A DNA stretch of 6,296 nucleotides from an uncultured Oscillospiraceae bacterium (GTDB lineage Bacteria > Bacillota > Clostridia > Oscillospirales > Ruminococcaceae), in the NCBI GenBank assembly GCA_900552845.1, contig USBC01000112.1, positions 1-6,296 on the forward strand. The letters are read 5' to 3'. The notes beneath the pieces were generated by a model that was given only the letters and a program-made list of their open reading frames with translations, did no database searches and had not been told where the DNA came from. The position numbers were made by a program, and so were the translations under genes. This document shows, one piece after another, positions 5,600 to 6,296 of this stretch (its first letter is position 1; every line of letters starts with the position of its first letter).

Positions 5600-5923
5600 T
5601 GGAAACGGGAATCCCGCGCTGCAGGGATTCTCGTCTGCGGCGACCTGGAACGGGCTTTCCGCCATGCAAAGGACTACTGGATTATAGACGGGGCGATTGC
5701 CGCCGGAAACATCTGCCTTTGCGCTCATGCACTGGGTTTTGGCTCAGTGTGGCCGGGGACGTGACCGCAGATGGATCAGGTGCAGCGCCAGCGGGAACTT
5801 TTTGTCCAGCCTGATACCGTGATCCCTCACTCGATCATCGCCCTCGGCTACCCGACAGAGGACACCAAGACACCCCGTGAGAACCGCCATGAGGAAGACC
5901 GGGTACATTTTAACAAGTGGTAA
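5600..5923 (+). pseudogene. Nitroreductase-family protein, C-terminal remnant with in-frame stop
   Basis: From 5624 the frame reads GILVCGDLERA, DYWIIDGAIAAGNICLCAHALGFGSVW, then after a TGA (5762-5764) PQMDQVQRQRELF, VIPHSIIALGYP and finally RVHFNKW before TAA at 5921-5923. These are the ordered landmarks of the C-terminal half of FMN-dependent nitroreductases: the ILVCGD strand, the helix AA-x-N-x-x-LxAHALGxGxVW, the IALGYP strand and the closing xVHxNxW. The first half (about 70-80 residues, including the RRSxRxF FMN-binding start) is absent. The TGA stands where relatives have an aromatic residue before proline, and a TGG to TGA change would explain it. With the N-terminus gone and the frame interrupted, no active enzyme is expected. 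The MATE gene starts 24 bases later. Confidence 0.85.
5606..5633 (+). repeat. Inverted repeat at the left edge of the nitroreductase remnant
   Basis: CGGGAATCCC (5606-5615) pairs with GGGATTCTCG (5624-5633) around an 8-base loop, with one G-U wobble (5608 with 5631). The right arm is the first recognisable nitroreductase sequence (GILV), so the break in homology coincides with the hairpin, as in the ktrB remnant. No U tract follows, so a terminator for ktrA is unlikely. Confidence 0.65.
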
Positions 5924-5947
5924 TTATAGGAACAGGAGCGATCAAAT

Positions 5948-6296
5948 ATGAATCCGCAGGGCGGAAATAAAATGGCAGAAATGCCGATTAAAAACCTGCT
6001 GCTCAACATGGGTGCGCCCATGATGATCTCCATGCTGGGGCAGGCGCTTTACAATGTTGTGGATACCTTTTTCGTTTCTCACATCCCCGATACGGCGCAG
6101 ATCGCGGATATGGGCGACAAGGCCATCAATGCGCTGACGCTGGCGTTTCCCATTCAAATGCTGATCATGGCGCTGGGCGTCGGAACAGGCGTCGGCATCA
6201 ATGCCATGATTGCAAAAAATTTAGGACGCGGGGATCGGGAGCAGGCCAGCCGCACGGCGGGCAACGCCATGTTTGTGACGCTGTGCTATTTTGTGC
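5948..6296 (+). CDS. MATE family efflux transporter, N-terminal part (3' end outside window)
   Basis: The first 116 residues of a multidrug and toxic compound extrusion protein, which exports cationic drugs or metabolites using a sodium or proton gradient. The start resembles MepA/NorM-like Clostridia proteins: a short polar N-terminus with KMAEMPIKNLL (8-18), helix 1 with the conserved Pro24 and QALYNVVDTFFV (32-43), ALTLAFPIQ (62-70), GVGTGVGINA (77-86), and the cytoplasmic loop LGRGDREQA (92-100) before helix 3. The ATG at 5948 is preceded by AGGAG (5934-5938) with a 9-base gap, better placed than the internal ATG at codon 9. The frame is intact to the window edge; the remaining three quarters of the usual roughly 450 residues lie outside. 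It follows the nitroreductase remnant closely and may once have shared its transcript. Confidence 0.93.
   Translation, partial: MNPQGGNKMAEMPIKNLLLNMGAPMMISMLGQALYNVVDTFFVSHIPDTAQIADMGDKAINALTLAFPIQMLIMALGVGTGVGINAMIAKNLGRGDREQASRTAGNAMFVTLCYFV

Noticed and set aside
5762..5764. TGA read as an amino acid (recoding or a different genetic code)
   Set aside because: ktrA ends on TGA with a normal C-terminus, other genes use TGG for Trp, and the nitroreductase also lacks its N-terminal half, so simple pseudogene decay explains it.
1..6296. CRISPR array, tRNA, rRNA, insertion sequence or phage attachment site
   Set aside because: I found no regularly spaced direct repeats, cloverleaf-like sequence, transposase or integrase motifs, or paired terminal repeats.

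Overview
The window looks like a chromosomal stretch of a Clostridia-class Firmicute, probably an Oscillospiraceae/Lachnospiraceae-type gut anaerobe. The basis is the style of the proteins (multidrug-type ABC exporter, TrkH/KtrB plus single-RCK KtrA potassium uptake, YczE-like membrane protein, MepA-like MATE transporter), strong purine-rich ribosome binding sites and moderately GC-rich genes. The host call is an inference from protein character, not a database match.

Layout, left to right. Positions 2-352 (+) are the last 116 codons of an ABC exporter subunit, followed by a hairpin at 361-392. Positions 393-908 hold no recognisable gene but contain two clear hairpins. Positions 909-1613 (-) encode a YczE/DUF6198-type membrane protein. 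A rho-independent terminator on the minus strand (1648-1682) separates it from the largest gene, 1787-3907 (-). That gene encodes a 706-residue membrane-anchored alpha/beta hydrolase with a complete Ser-Asp-His triad and an eight-helix C-terminal membrane domain. Its promoter is visible at 3996-4024 (TTTACA, 17 bp, TATAAT). An AT-rich gap follows to about 4420 and contains a minus-strand terminator with no gene to serve.

The right third is a damaged locus on the plus strand. A TrkH/KtrB potassium-channel gene has lost roughly 300 codons from its middle (about 4425-4870). It is followed by an intact KtrA-type regulatory subunit (4890-5537), then the C-terminal half of a nitroreductase interrupted by an in-frame TGA (5600-5923), then the start of a MATE efflux gene (5948 to the window edge). 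Both broken genes resume homology inside a strong inverted repeat (4533-4552 and 5606-5633).

How the genes relate: the ABC exporter, MATE pump and KtrA/KtrB are independent transport functions. KtrA would normally gate KtrB, so an intact KtrA beside a broken KtrB is the main biological oddity. I see no defence system, CRISPR array, tRNA, rRNA or insertion sequence, and no convincing new multi-gene system. The observations most worth checking are the paired deletions at hairpins and the hydrolase architecture.
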